Positions 1-7,889 of a stretch of DNA of 64,000 nucleotides are shown here, piece by piece; the stretch's first letter is position 1; each line of letters opens with the position of its first letter. The translations under genes and the position numbers were made by a program. Where the stretch lies: NCBI GenBank assembly GCA_031551515.1, contig JAVBNL010000001.1, positions 1-64,000 of the forward strand. Direction: 5' to 3'. Source of the stretch: FLUQ01 sp031551515 (GTDB lineage Bacteria; Desulfobacterota; Desulfovibrionia; Desulfovibrionales; Desulfovibrionaceae). Under the pieces are notes generated by a model. The model did no database searches. It was not told where the DNA came from and worked only from the letters and a program-made list of their open reading frames with translations.

Positions 1-139
1 TGCACAGATCTCGTAAGATCTCGCCTATATTTTTGCGGATGGCAGCAAATATTATTTTCCTTCTGTATTTCGGCGAGAATACGATGTGATACTTGCACAA
101 CCACTTTGTGTGAGCTAAGCTTTGTGCCTTGATTCCCAT
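1..139 (-). CDS. tnpA: IS200-type transposase TnpA, 5' part only
   Basis: Reading the minus strand from the ATG at 139 gives 46 residues before the window ends. They include KYHIVFSPKYRRKIIF, the hallmark N-terminal segment of IS200/IS605-family Y1 (HUH) transposases, which move as single-stranded DNA. The opening MGIKAQSLAHTKW is of the IS200 subgroup type. The HUH and catalytic Tyr motifs would lie outside the window, so whether the gene is intact cannot be told. The stem-loops at 143-204 and 226-270 sit upstream of the start, as expected for the left end of such an element. Family identity is firm; activity is unknown. Confidence 0.88.
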   Translation of the reverse strand, partial: MGIKAQSLAHTKWLCKYHIVFSPKYRRKIIFAAIRKNIGEILRDLC

Positions 140-142
140 AAT

Positions 143-204
143 AAACACCTTTCCCTGGAGGTTACGACGGGCTTGAGCACCTCGTTCGTACGGGAAAGGT
201 GTTT
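143..204. repeat. Long inverted repeat upstream of tnpA
   Basis: Arms at 143-155 and 192-204 are complementary over about 13 bp (AACACCTTTCCC and its complement), with a smaller inner stem GAGGT/ACCTC at 158-162/178-182. IS200 elements are known to carry a stem-loop between the left end and tnpA that dampens transcription and translation of the transposase. This position, ending a few bases before the tnpA ATG on the minus strand, fits that role. The function here is inferred from family knowledge. Confidence 0.7.
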
Positions 205-225
205 TTTTGTGTATAACTCTTGTCA

Positions 226-270
226 CCACCCGCATAGCGGGTGGATTTTTGTTTCGGGCGCTACGCGCCC
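226..270. mobile_element. Probable left-end hairpins of the IS200-type element
   Basis: Two perfect short palindromes lie in tandem: CCACCCGC-ATA-GCGGGTGG at 226-244 and GGGCGC-TAC-GCGCCC at 256-270. IS200/IS605 transposases recognise subterminal hairpins rather than terminal inverted repeats, so one of these is a good candidate for the recognition hairpin. The exact element boundary is not visible; it probably lies between about 271 and 295, before the next gene's terminator. Confidence 0.5.
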
Positions 271-295
271 TCAACTGGCTAAAGCCGTATTAACG

Positions 296-330
296 AAACC
301 GGCGGAAACGTTTTACGCTTCCGCCGGTTT
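296..330 (-). terminator. Terminator-like hairpin after the isochorismatase-family gene
   Basis: Perfect 12-bp stem AAACCGGCGGAA / TTCCGCCGGTTT (296-307, 319-330) with an 11-nt loop, lying just past the stop codon of the minus-strand gene that ends at 336. The T tract on the minus strand is short, so efficiency is uncertain. Confidence 0.55.
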
Positions 331-335
331 TCGCG

Positions 336-1049
336 TCACTTCTTCTTTTTTGCAGCCTTGGTCGCGCCCTGTTTGTCCAGCTTCGTTTCGAAACCGTGCT
401 TTTGCACGCTCTGCGCCTTGTCGTAACTTTCAATGAGCGCGCGGAACGGGGGCACGATATCCTCGACCATGATCGCGGCAAAATTCATGGCGTCCGGGCG
501 GTTCCAGGTGCTCATGATTTCCGCCAGCACGGCGAAGGTGTCTATGGGCATGGCCCCGGCCTGCGTGATACGGGCAAGGGTGATGTCCGTGGCCATGGTG
601 CTCCAGTTGCCCGAAGCATCCACCACGCAAAAGACCTTGTACCCCGCTTCGATGGCGCTGAGCGCGGGAAAGGCCATGCACACGCTGGTCAGCGTGCCCG
701 CTATGATCAGGGTTTTCCGTCCCGTTTTCTTGATGGCTTTGACCCATTCCGGGTTGTCCCAGGCGTTGATCTGGCCGGTACGTGGAATATACACCGCGTC
801 GGGGTTTACCTGATGGATTTCAGGGATCAGCGGGCCGTTGGGCCCGTCAGGCACCGAGGCAGTGGTAAAAGTCGGAATTTTCGCCAGGCGGGCCACCTTG
901 GCCAAAGCCACGGCGTGAGAACGCAGCACCGGCTGGTCAATGTCGCGCACCAGTTGAAAAAGGCCGCTCTGGTGGTCGATAAGCAGCATTACCGCATCGT
1001 CGGGATCGATCATCCACTTGTTTTTGTCCACAGATTTCTTGTCAAACAT
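336..1049 (-). CDS. Isochorismatase-family (YcaC-like) hydrolase
   Basis: 237 residues from the ATG at 1049, chosen over an in-frame ATG 21 nt upstream because AAGGAGGG lies just before it. The family is the cysteine hydrolase superfamily of isochorismatase and nicotinamidase. The expected triad can be placed: Asp25 in LLIDHQ, a Lys near residue 112 in RKTLIIAG, and Cys124 in TLTSVCMAF. DHQSGLF and the overall layout resemble YcaC, whose substrate is not established. The C-terminus is Lys-rich (AAKKKK). It stands alone between two terminator-like hairpins, so context gives no substrate. Cytoplasmic, no signal peptide. Confidence 0.85.
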   Translation of the reverse strand: MFDKKSVDKNKWMIDPDDAVMLLIDHQSGLFQLVRDIDQPVLRSHAVALAKVARLAKIPTFTTASVPDGPNGPLIPEIHQVNPDAVYIPRTGQINAWDNPEWVKAIKKTGRKTLIIAGTLTSVCMAFPALSAIEAGYKVFCVVDASGNWSTMATDITLARITQAGAMPIDTFAVLAEIMSTWNRPDAMNFAAIMVEDIVPPFRALIESYDKAQSVQKHGFETKLDKQGATKAAKKKK

Positions 1050-1126
1050 GGCTCCCTCCTTTGGCAGCAAAAAATCCAGGTTCTTTCACCGTAGGCAGAT
1101 TTTTGCCGCATGCAACAGGAGGGGCG

Positions 1127-1165
1127 AAAAAAAATAACGCGGCCGGCGCAAAAGCGCCGGCCGCG
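1127..1165 (-). terminator. Strong rho-independent terminator of the paaK-like gene
   Basis: Perfect 12-bp GC stem (1138-1149 / 1154-1165) around an AAAA loop, followed on the minus strand by an interrupted run of T (A8 on the plus strand at 1127-1134). It lies 24 nt beyond the stop codon of the gene ending at 1190. Confidence 0.9.
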
Positions 1166-1189
1166 TGTTTTGAAAAAATATACAACCGC

Positions 1190-2497
1190 TTATTCTTTGC
1201 CGCGCAGGTCGGTGACCCGGCTCGACTTACCTTCGTAACGTTGCAGGCTTTGCGGTTCCACCATGCGCACCTTGGCGGTGACGCCCAGAAAATCTTTGAT
1301 GGCTTTCTGAATGCCCGCTTCCCGCTTCTGGATATAGCGCACCTCGTCCGAGGCGAACATGGCTTCTGAAAACTCCACTTTCACTTCCAGCACGTCCAGG
1401 CTTTCTTCGCGGCGCACTTCGATCTGATAATGCGGAGAGACGCCCTCCGTTTCCAGCAAAATAGCCTCGATCTGCTGCGGGAACACGTTCACCCCGCGAA
1501 TGATCAGCATGTCGTCGCTGCGGCCGAGCACGCGCCCCATGCGCACATGGGTGCGGCCGCAGGCGCAGGGGGTGTAATCCAACGAGGTGATGTCGCGGGT
1601 GCGGTACCGCACAAGCGGCACGCCCTGCTTGGTCAAAGTGGTCAGCACCAGTTCCCCGGTTTCGCCGGGGGCTTTATTCCGGCCGGTGACCGGGTCGATG
1701 ATTTCCGGCAGGAAATGGTCTTCCCAAATGTGCATGCCGTTTTTGGCCTCCACGCATTCCATGCTTATGCCGGGCCCCATGACCTCGGACAAGCCGTAGA
1801 TGTTCAACGCGTCGATGCCCAGCTTTCTTTCGATATCCTGGCGCATCTCTTCGGTCCACGGTTCCGCGCCGAACACGCCGATGCGCAAGGGCAACTCTTT
1901 GATATCCACGCCCATTTCCAGCGTGGCTTCATACAGGAACAAAATATACGAAGGGGTACAGCAAACAGCCGTGGCGCCAAAATCGCGCAGCAACTGGGCC
2001 TGTCGTTTGGTGGCCCCGCCGGAAACGGGAATGACGGTCGCACCCAGCTTTTCCGCGCCGTAATGCGCGCCCAGCCCCCCGGTAAACAACCCGTAGCCGT
2101 AGGCGTTATGCAAAAGATCGCGGCTGGTCATGCCCGCGGCGGCCAGGCTTCTGGCCATGACTTCCGCCCAGATGTCCAGGTCGCGCCGGGTGTAGCCAAC
2201 GACGCTGGCCTTGCCCGTGGTGCCGCTGGAAGCGTGCAGCCGCACGATGGTGTCGCGGGGCACGGCGAACATGCCGAAAGGATAGGCGTCGCGCAGGTCC
2301 TGTTTTTCGGTGAAAGGCAACGTGGCCAAGTCAGAAAGTTTGCGCACGTCCGAAGGATGCACGCCTGCCTTGTCAAAGGCGTTGCGGTAATGGGGCACGT
2401 TGGCGTATGCCCGTTCGCACAGGTCCTGCAACCGCGAAAGCTGCAAGACAAGCAGCTCTTCACGGGGCATCATTTCCTTTTCGACATTGAACATCAT
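1190..2497 (-). CDS. paaK: Phenylacetate-CoA ligase-like adenylate-forming enzyme
   Basis: 435 residues, the usual length for PaaK-type ligases, which activate aryl acids (phenylacetate and relatives) to CoA thioesters through an acyl-adenylate. The phosphate-binding loop SSGTTGK is at residues 90-96, and YGLSEVMGPG further on matches the adenylate-binding region. Start at the first of two adjacent ATGs (2497), with GGGAG about 9 nt before. In anaerobes such genes often accompany indolepyruvate oxidoreductase and an ACT-domain protein in aromatic amino acid breakdown. An ACT protein lies at 4927, but no oxidoreductase is present. True substrate not shown. Confidence 0.85.
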   Translation of the reverse strand: MMFNVEKEMMPREELLVLQLSRLQDLCERAYANVPHYRNAFDKAGVHPSDVRKLSDLATLPFTEKQDLRDAYPFGMFAVPRDTIVRLHASSGTTGKASVVGYTRRDLDIWAEVMARSLAAAGMTSRDLLHNAYGYGLFTGGLGAHYGAEKLGATVIPVSGGATKRQAQLLRDFGATAVCCTPSYILFLYEATLEMGVDIKELPLRIGVFGAEPWTEEMRQDIERKLGIDALNIYGLSEVMGPGISMECVEAKNGMHIWEDHFLPEIIDPVTGRNKAPGETGELVLTTLTKQGVPLVRYRTRDITSLDYTPCACGRTHVRMGRVLGRSDDMLIIRGVNVFPQQIEAILLETEGVSPHYQIEVRREESLDVLEVKVEFSEAMFASDEVRYIQKREAGIQKAIKDFLGVTAKVRMVEPQSLQRYEGKSSRVTDLRGKE

Positions 2498-2654
2498 TGC
2501 CAGGCTCCCACAGACTGATTATGTTTCGTAAACACAGCGGTTTTGCCCCATTCACGCGCCGCGGTCAACTCGCTTGACGCACATTGCCCTTTGCGAAACG
2601 CTCGTCATGGTGTAGCGTGCTCCTAATAACCCATAAAGGAAACCGACATTCTTC

Positions 2655-3035
2655 ATGCCCGCAACTCTTGAAAAAAAAATCGATACACCGGTCCGGCAAA
2701 AGCTTGAAACTTTGACCAACTGGCTTTCCGACAAAAAAGGCGAAGACATTTTGGCGCTTGACCTGACAAAATGCCAGACCTTTACCGAAGGCATCGTTAT
2801 CGTAACCGCATCGTCCACCCGCCATGCGCAGGGCCTGGCCGACCACGTTTTGCAGGAATGCAAAGGCGCCTGTTTCGAATACCTGAGTATGGAAGGGTAT
2901 CAGGCGGGGCAGTGGATACTGCTGGACCTCAATGACCTGATAGTCAGCATTTTTCAGCAGGACACGCGCGACCTTTACCGCCTTGAAGATTTGTGGAAAG
3001 CGGCCCAAATCGTCGCCGACATGAGAAGCGTATGA
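2655..3035 (+). CDS. rsfS: Ribosomal silencing factor RsfS
   Basis: 126 residues of the RsfS/YbeB/Iojap family. This protein binds ribosomal protein L14 (uL14) on the large subunit and blocks subunit joining when nutrients are short. The typical stretch DILALDLTKCQTFTEGIVIVTASS and the later WILLDLNDLIVSIF segment are easily recognised. An AAGGAAA ribosome site lies upstream. The stop overlaps the start of gpmI (ATGA), so the two are translated together. It is divergent from the paaK-like gene. Confidence 0.93.
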   Translation: MPATLEKKIDTPVRQKLETLTNWLSDKKGEDILALDLTKCQTFTEGIVIVTASSTRHAQGLADHVLQECKGACFEYLSMEGYQAGQWILLDLNDLIVSIFQQDTRDLYRLEDLWKAAQIVADMRSV

Positions 3036-4573
3036 AAAAACTCACGCCCACTGTCCTCTTGATTCTTGACGGCTGGGGTCTTGCTCCGGCAGGGCCGGGC
3101 AACGCGGCAAAGCTTGCCCATACCCCCACCCTGGATATGGTGCTGGACCACCCTTCCCGCACGGAGATCGAAGCTTCCGGCCGGGCCGTGGGCTTGCCCG
3201 CGGGGTACATGGGTAACTCCGAGGTCGGGCACATGAACCTGGGCGCGGGCAGAATCGTGTACCAGGATATGACCCTGATCGACATGGCTCTTGAAAAGGG
3301 CGAGTTGCCGACGAACCCGGTTATCGCGGACCTGCTGGCCAAAACCAAAGCCGCGAAGGGCCGTCTGCACTTCATGGGGCTGCTTTCAGACGGCGGGGTG
3401 CACAGCCACATTCACCACCTCAAAGGCCTGCTTGATACGGCCAAGGCGGCGGGCGTGCCCGCCGTGGTGCATGCCTTTCTGGACGGGCGTGACACCTCCC
3501 CCACCAGCGGGGCGGGTTTCGTCAAGGATATTCTGGATTATATGGCCGCCATCGGGCACGGCGTTTTGGCCACCGTCACCGGCCGGTATTACGCCATGGA
3601 CCGCGACTCTCACTGGGAGCGCAATATTCTGGCCTGGAACGCTCTGGTGAACGGCCAGGGAGAGATTACGAAAGATCCGGTGGCCGCCATCAAAGCTGCC
3701 TACGCCCAGAATGAAACCGACGAGTTTTTGAAACCCCGCATCGTTCCTAGGCCTGACGGCAAAGCCGTGACCATTGCGGATGGCGACGGGCTTTTCTTTT
3801 TCAATTTCCGGGCCGACAGGGCCCGCCAGCTGACCCGCGCGTTTTACGACCCCGCCTTTTCCGATTTTGAACGCGGGCATATGCCCAAACTGGCGGCTTT
3901 CGCCACCTTCACCCCTTACGACAGCAGCCTGCCCGTGCCCGCCGCCTTCATCAAGCCCGAGCCGGACCACTCCATGGGCGAGCTCGTTTCCGACATGGGC
4001 CTCAGGCAGTTGCGCATCGCGGAAACGGAAAAATACGCCCATGTGACCTATTTTTTCAGTTGCGGCCGTGAAAACGAATTTCCCGGCGAATCAAGACGGC
4101 TTATTCCCTCGCCCCGCGAAGTTGCCACCTATGACCTGAAGCCCGAAATGAGCGCCTTCCAGGTCACCGACGCTTTTCTTGAAGAATGGGCCAAGGACAA
4201 ATACGGCTTTGTGGTCTGCAACCTGGCCAACCCCGACATGGTAGGCCATACCGGCATCATTCCCGCCGGGATCAAAGCCTGCGAAACGGTGGACGCTTGC
4301 GCCAAACGCATTATCGAGGCGGTGCTGCAAAGCGGCGGGCGGCTTCTGATCACCGCCGACCACGGCAACGTGGAAGAAATGCTGACCCCGGACGGCAAAC
4401 CCCAAACCGCGCACACCACCAATAAAGTGGCGCTGGCGGTTCTGGATGACGGCCCGGTGAAAAAATTGCGTTCCGGCGGCAAGTTGGGCGATGTGGCTCC
4501 CACCATTCTGCACCTGTGGGGCCTGCCCGTGCCCAAAGAAATGACCGGCAGCAGCCTTTGGGAGGAAGCATGA
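3032..4573 (+). CDS. gpmI: 2,3-bisphosphoglycerate-independent phosphoglycerate mutase
   Basis: 513 residues, standard for GpmI, the metal-dependent (Mn) mutase that interconverts 3- and 2-phosphoglycerate in glycolysis and gluconeogenesis. Metal-binding Asp13 is in LILDGWG and the phosphorylated Ser63 in GNSEVGHMNLGAGR. Later metal ligands sit in NLANPDMVGHTG and ITADHGNVEEM. Start at the ATG overlapping the rsfS stop; a longer in-frame reading begins inside rsfS without a ribosome site. Its stop in turn overlaps the next small gene, making a three-gene operon. Confidence 0.96.
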   Translation: MKKLTPTVLLILDGWGLAPAGPGNAAKLAHTPTLDMVLDHPSRTEIEASGRAVGLPAGYMGNSEVGHMNLGAGRIVYQDMTLIDMALEKGELPTNPVIADLLAKTKAAKGRLHFMGLLSDGGVHSHIHHLKGLLDTAKAAGVPAVVHAFLDGRDTSPTSGAGFVKDILDYMAAIGHGVLATVTGRYYAMDRDSHWERNILAWNALVNGQGEITKDPVAAIKAAYAQNETDEFLKPRIVPRPDGKAVTIADGDGLFFFNFRADRARQLTRAFYDPAFSDFERGHMPKLAAFATFTPYDSSLPVPAAFIKPEPDHSMGELVSDMGLRQLRIAETEKYAHVTYFFSCGRENEFPGESRRLIPSPREVATYDLKPEMSAFQVTDAFLEEWAKDKYGFVVCNLANPDMVGHTGIIPAGIKACETVDACAKRIIEAVLQSGGRLLITADHGNVEEMLTPDGKPQTAHTTNKVALAVLDDGPVKKLRSGGKLGDVAPTILHLWGLPVPKEMTGSSLWEEA

Positions 4574-4809
4574 GTTCCGTCAGGCCCGTAACCCCGGCCA
4601 AACCCGTGGGCATGGAATTGATCTTTTATTACGCCTGCCCTTTTTGCCGCAGGGAGATTCCCCTTGTCGCCCCGCAACAGCCGGGGCTGATCGAATGCGA
4701 CGTGTGCAGGCAAAAATTCCCCATCGTGCCCGTGGACCAGCGTTCCGTGTATTACGTCAAAATCATGATGGGCAACGGCGCGGCAGCCATCGACCCTGAT
4801 TTTATGTGA
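4570..4809 (+). CDS. Small zinc-ribbon protein, function unknown
   Basis: 79 residues with two CxxC pairs, CPFC at 23-26 and CDVC at 43-46, which should bind one zinc ion as a treble-clef or ribbon knuckle. No other domain is visible. The ATG overlaps the gpmI stop (ATGA) with GGAGG five bases before it, so translation is well supported. Position at the end of the rsfS-gpmI operon, before a terminator, suggests constitutive expression but does not reveal a role. I do not recognise a named family. Confidence 0.8.
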   Translation: MSSVRPVTPAKPVGMELIFYYACPFCRREIPLVAPQQPGLIECDVCRQKFPIVPVDQRSVYYVKIMMGNGAAAIDPDFM

Positions 4810-4816
4810 TGCGAAC

Positions 4817-4840
4817 GGCCCGGTAACGGGCCTTTTCTTT
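4817..4840 (+). terminator. Terminator of the rsfS-gpmI-zinc ribbon operon
   Basis: Stem GGCCCG / CGGGCC (4817-4822, 4827-4832) with a GTAA loop, followed by TTTTCTTT. It starts 8 nt after the last stop codon of the operon. Confidence 0.85.
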
Positions 4841-4860
4841 GTCCGGCCACCCGAGCCGCC

Positions 4861-4889
4861 TTGTCAATGAACCCCTTGAATGGTATACA
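4861..4889 (+). promoter_or_regulatory. Likely sigma-70-type promoter of the ACT-domain gene
   Basis: TTGTCA at 4861-4866, a 17-nt spacer and TATACA at 4884-4889. Both hexamers match the consensus at five of six positions. It lies just after the preceding operon's terminator and about 40 nt before the next start codon. Assigned from sequence alone. Confidence 0.6.
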
Positions 4890-4926
4890 AAAAATAGCCT
4901 TACCGTAATTTCGCAGGAGCGACGGC

Positions 4927-5355
4927 ATGAAAATCGAGCAGCTTTCCATTTTTCTTGAAAACAAAGCCGGCCGCATGGCCGAGGTGACCAAGGCCCTGAC
5001 GGAAGCGAACATCAACATTCGCGCCCTGTCCCTTGCCGACACGTCTGACTTCGGCATTTTGCGCCTTATCGTGGACGACCATGAAAAAGCCAAAGCCACG
5101 CTCAAAACCGCCGGTTTTACCGTGGGCCTGACCAACGTGGTTGCCGTCGAAGTGCCGCACAAGCCCGGCGGGCTGAACTCCATTTTGCAGCTTCTGGGCG
5201 CGAAAGGGATCAATGTGGAGTATATGTACGCGTTTGTTCAAAAGGGCGAAAACGCGGTCATGATCTTCCGCTTCAACAAAACCGACGCCGCCCTTGAAAC
5301 GTTGTGCGCCGCCGGCATTCCCATTCTGAACAACAATCAGGTCTGCCAGGGCTGA
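4927..5355 (+). CDS. Tandem ACT-domain protein
   Basis: 142 residues made of two ACT domains, roughly 1-66 (IEQLSIFLENKAGRMAEVTKAL) and 70-138 (VVAVEVPHKPGGLNSILQLL). ACT domains bind small ligands, usually amino acids, and regulate enzymes. The stand-alone double-ACT form is common beside paaK-like ligases and indolepyruvate oxidoreductase, where it is presumed to sense aromatic amino acids. Here the paaK-like gene is 2.4 kb away on the other strand. AGGAG precedes the ATG by about 8 nt. Converges on nadE. Confidence 0.85.
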   Translation: MKIEQLSIFLENKAGRMAEVTKALTEANINIRALSLADTSDFGILRLIVDDHEKAKATLKTAGFTVGLTNVVAVEVPHKPGGLNSILQLLGAKGINVEYMYAFVQKGENAVMIFRFNKTDAALETLCAAGIPILNNNQVCQG

Positions 5356-5378
5356 TCCGGATATCCTGAGCAGCCCTA

Positions 5379-7034
5379 CTACCCCGCTGCTTTACCCGCT
5401 ATACCCATGCGCCAGCCGCTGCCGAAGGCACGCTGGCTGACGCGCAGGCAGGGCGGCCCCTGGCGGCGCTTGAATTCCGCCCCGGCCACAAGCCGCAGCA
5501 CTTTTTCCACGGTTTTGGGGTCGTGCCCCACCTCGCACAGCACGTCATAGCCCATATTCCGCTCAATATGGTCTTGCAGAATGCGGTCCAGCTCCTCATA
5601 CGGCGGCAAAGAATCCTGATCCGTCTGGTTCGGCCGAAGTTCCGCCGTGGGCGCGCGCTCAAGAATCAGCGCGGGGATGCGGTCGTACCCGGCTTTTTTG
5701 TTGTACCAGGCGGCAAGGGCATAGACCTGCGTCTTATAAATATCGCCGATAACGGCCAGCGCCCCGCAACTGTCGCCATAGAGCGTGCAATACCCCACTG
5801 CCGCTTCCGACTTGTTGCCGGTATTGAGCAACACGTGTCCGAATTTATTTGAGAAAGCCATCAAGGTCACGGCTCTGACGCGGGCCTGGATATTCTCTTC
5901 GGTGACATCCGTTTGCGTTCCCGTGAATTCCGGGGCCAAAGCCGCATCAAAAGCACGCATCATGGGCTCTATCGGCACATTGCGCGCTTCAATGCCCAGG
6001 TTGGCGGCAAGCCGCGCCGCAAGGTCGATGCTTTCCCGGCTGGTATAGGGCGAGGGCAACAGCAGGCCCAAAACACGCTCCGGCCCCAGGGCATCCACGG
6101 CAAGAGCAGCTACCAGAGCCGAATCCGCGCCGCCTGAAAGGCCCAGAATAACCTTGCTCAAACCGCATTTGCCCACAAAATCGCGCAGGCCGGTTGTCAG
6201 AGCCAACCAAAGGTCCGCTTGCTCGTCGCGGTTTTCAACCGCCGTTTCTTCGCCCGGCTTCACCATATCCACCAGCAGCACGTCTTCGGTAAACGCGGCG
6301 GCTCTCGCGGTGACCACGCCGAACGCGTTGATCAGCACGCTTTTGCCTTCATAAATCAGGCCGTCTTGCCCGCCCGCCTGGTTGACGCAAATCAGCGGAA
6401 CCCGGTACCGCACCGCCGACCAAGAAAGCATGCGCTCGTGCCGCGCCGCGCCGCCAAGGTGATACGGCAGCGCCGTCAAGTTTATCAGCCCGTCCGCGCC
6501 GCCGCCCATGACGTCGGCCACGGGGTCCACCTCATAGGTGCGCCTGCCCTGCCAAAAGGTTCGGTCGTTCCAGATATCTTCGCCGATGGTCACGGCCAGC
6601 CGCCAGCCTTTATACTGCACCATGCCGCAGGCGACCCCAGGCTCGAAATAGCGCATGTCGTCCAGCGTGTCTTCGCAAGGCAAAAGCACCTTGCGCGAGA
6701 TGACGATGACTTTGCCGTCGCGTAACAGCACCGCCCCGTTGTGGATATTTTTGCCCTGCGGCACCGGGTTGGCCACCGGCGCGCCCAGCAATACGGGGGG
6801 CAATCCCTCGCTTTTCAGCGCCGCCGCGGTTTCGCGCAGCACCTGGCCGCAATCCGCGATGAACGATTCACGCAGCAAAAGATCGCTGGGCGGGTGCCCG
6901 GTCAAAACCAGTTCAGAGGCAATACACAAATCCGCGCCCAAAGCCGCGGCTTTGGCCGTTGCGGCATGCACCGCGGCGGCATTGCCGTGCAAGTCGCCCG
7001 CCACGGGATTTATCTGAAGAATACCTATTTTCAC
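5379..7034 (-). CDS. nadE: NAD+ synthetase with N-terminal glutaminase-like domain (nucleophile Cys replaced by Gly)
   Basis: 551 residues: a nitrilase-fold domain (about 1-265) fused to an ATP-dependent NAD synthetase domain with PP-loop SGGADS at 300-305 and the later TGNKSE and GALAVIGDIYKTQVY stretches. The enzyme amidates nicotinate adenine dinucleotide to NAD+. In glutamine-using members the first domain has a Glu-Lys-Cys triad. Here Glu41 and Lys115 are present, but the Cys of the usual CEDxW motif is Gly151 (VTIGEDIW; codon GGC at 6582-6584). The synthetase half looks intact, so the protein may depend on free ammonia. Last gene of the minus-strand run from surE. Confidence 0.93.
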   Translation of the reverse strand: MKIGILQINPVAGDLHGNAAAVHAATAKAAALGADLCIASELVLTGHPPSDLLLRESFIADCGQVLRETAAALKSEGLPPVLLGAPVANPVPQGKNIHNGAVLLRDGKVIVISRKVLLPCEDTLDDMRYFEPGVACGMVQYKGWRLAVTIGEDIWNDRTFWQGRRTYEVDPVADVMGGGADGLINLTALPYHLGGAARHERMLSWSAVRYRVPLICVNQAGGQDGLIYEGKSVLINAFGVVTARAAAFTEDVLLVDMVKPGEETAVENRDEQADLWLALTTGLRDFVGKCGLSKVILGLSGGADSALVAALAVDALGPERVLGLLLPSPYTSRESIDLAARLAANLGIEARNVPIEPMMRAFDAALAPEFTGTQTDVTEENIQARVRAVTLMAFSNKFGHVLLNTGNKSEAAVGYCTLYGDSCGALAVIGDIYKTQVYALAAWYNKKAGYDRIPALILERAPTAELRPNQTDQDSLPPYEELDRILQDHIERNMGYDVLCEVGHDPKTVEKVLRLVAGAEFKRRQGPPCLRVSQRAFGSGWRMGIAGKAAG

Positions 7035-7085
7035 AGCCGCCTCCGCGCAGATGCCGTCTCACGAAATGCAGGGCATCGTCCGCTT

Positions 7086-7865
7086 TTACAACATATTTTC
7101 CATTGAATACAGCTTGCCGGGCTTTTGCGTCGCCAGCCATTTGGCCGCCCGCAGCGCGCCCTGGGCGAAGTTGTCGCGTGAATGGGCGTGATGCGTCACT
7201 TCAATGCGTTCGCCGGGTCCCAGAAAATAGGCAGTGTGGCTGCCCACGACATCGCCGCCGCGAATGGCCTGCAAGCCCATTTCCTTGTGCTTTCTTTCGC
7301 CCACAATGCCTTCGCGGCAGCAGACGGCATCATTCATATTCCAGCCTCTGGCAGCCAGCATGGCCTCCGCCAGGCGCAGCGCCGTTCCGCTGGGCGCGTC
7401 TTTTTTGCGATTGTGGTGTATTTCCGTCATTTCAAGGTCGTACTCTTCGCCCAGAAGCTTTACCAACTCGGGCAGCAGCTTCAACAACGCATTGACCCCG
7501 ACGCTCATGTTAGGCGACCAGAATATGGGGGCCTTGGCGGCAAACGCTTCCAGGGCGGCGCGTTGCTCGTTTGTGAAGCCCGTGGTCCCGATGACCTGAG
7601 ACGCCCCGTACTCAGCGGCCCTTGCCGCTGTGGCCAGGCTCGACTCCGGCGAGGTGAAATCAATGATCATCGCGTTTTTCACCTTTTGCAGCACCGCGCC
7701 GAGGTCGCCTGAGGCGACGCAGCCATCAAAGGGAACCAGACTGGACAGCCGTGCGGGGTGCTCCACCTGGCCCGCCAACGTAAAAGCGGCGTCTTCGCGC
7801 GCCATGCGGCAAAGGGTCGAGCCCATGCGCCCCGCAGCGCCCATAATGATTAACGATATCGGCAT
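7086..7865 (-). CDS. dapB: 4-hydroxy-tetrahydrodipicolinate reductase
   Basis: 259 residues. DapB reduces hydroxy-tetrahydrodipicolinate with NAD(P)H in lysine and diaminopimelate synthesis. The nucleotide-binding GAAGRMG is at 9-15, and the signature EIHHNRKKDAPSGTA at about 149-162 carries the catalytic His and the substrate-binding Lys. Separated by 24 nt from ligA upstream and 51 nt from nadE downstream, all on the minus strand. lysC for the same pathway lies far away at 41 kb. Confidence 0.96.
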   Translation of the reverse strand: MPISLIIMGAAGRMGSTLCRMAREDAAFTLAGQVEHPARLSSLVPFDGCVASGDLGAVLQKVKNAMIIDFTSPESSLATAARAAEYGASQVIGTTGFTNEQRAALEAFAAKAPIFWSPNMSVGVNALLKLLPELVKLLGEEYDLEMTEIHHNRKKDAPSGTALRLAEAMLAARGWNMNDAVCCREGIVGERKHKEMGLQAIRGGDVVGSHTAYFLGPGERIEVTHHAHSRDNFAQGALRAAKWLATQKPGKLYSMENML

Positions 7866-7889
7866 AGGTCAGTCCTTCATAGTGATATG

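Noticed and set aside
1430..2518. A 362-codon plus-strand open frame opposite the paaK-like gene
   Set aside because: No family resemblance and the sense gene has full-length conserved motifs.
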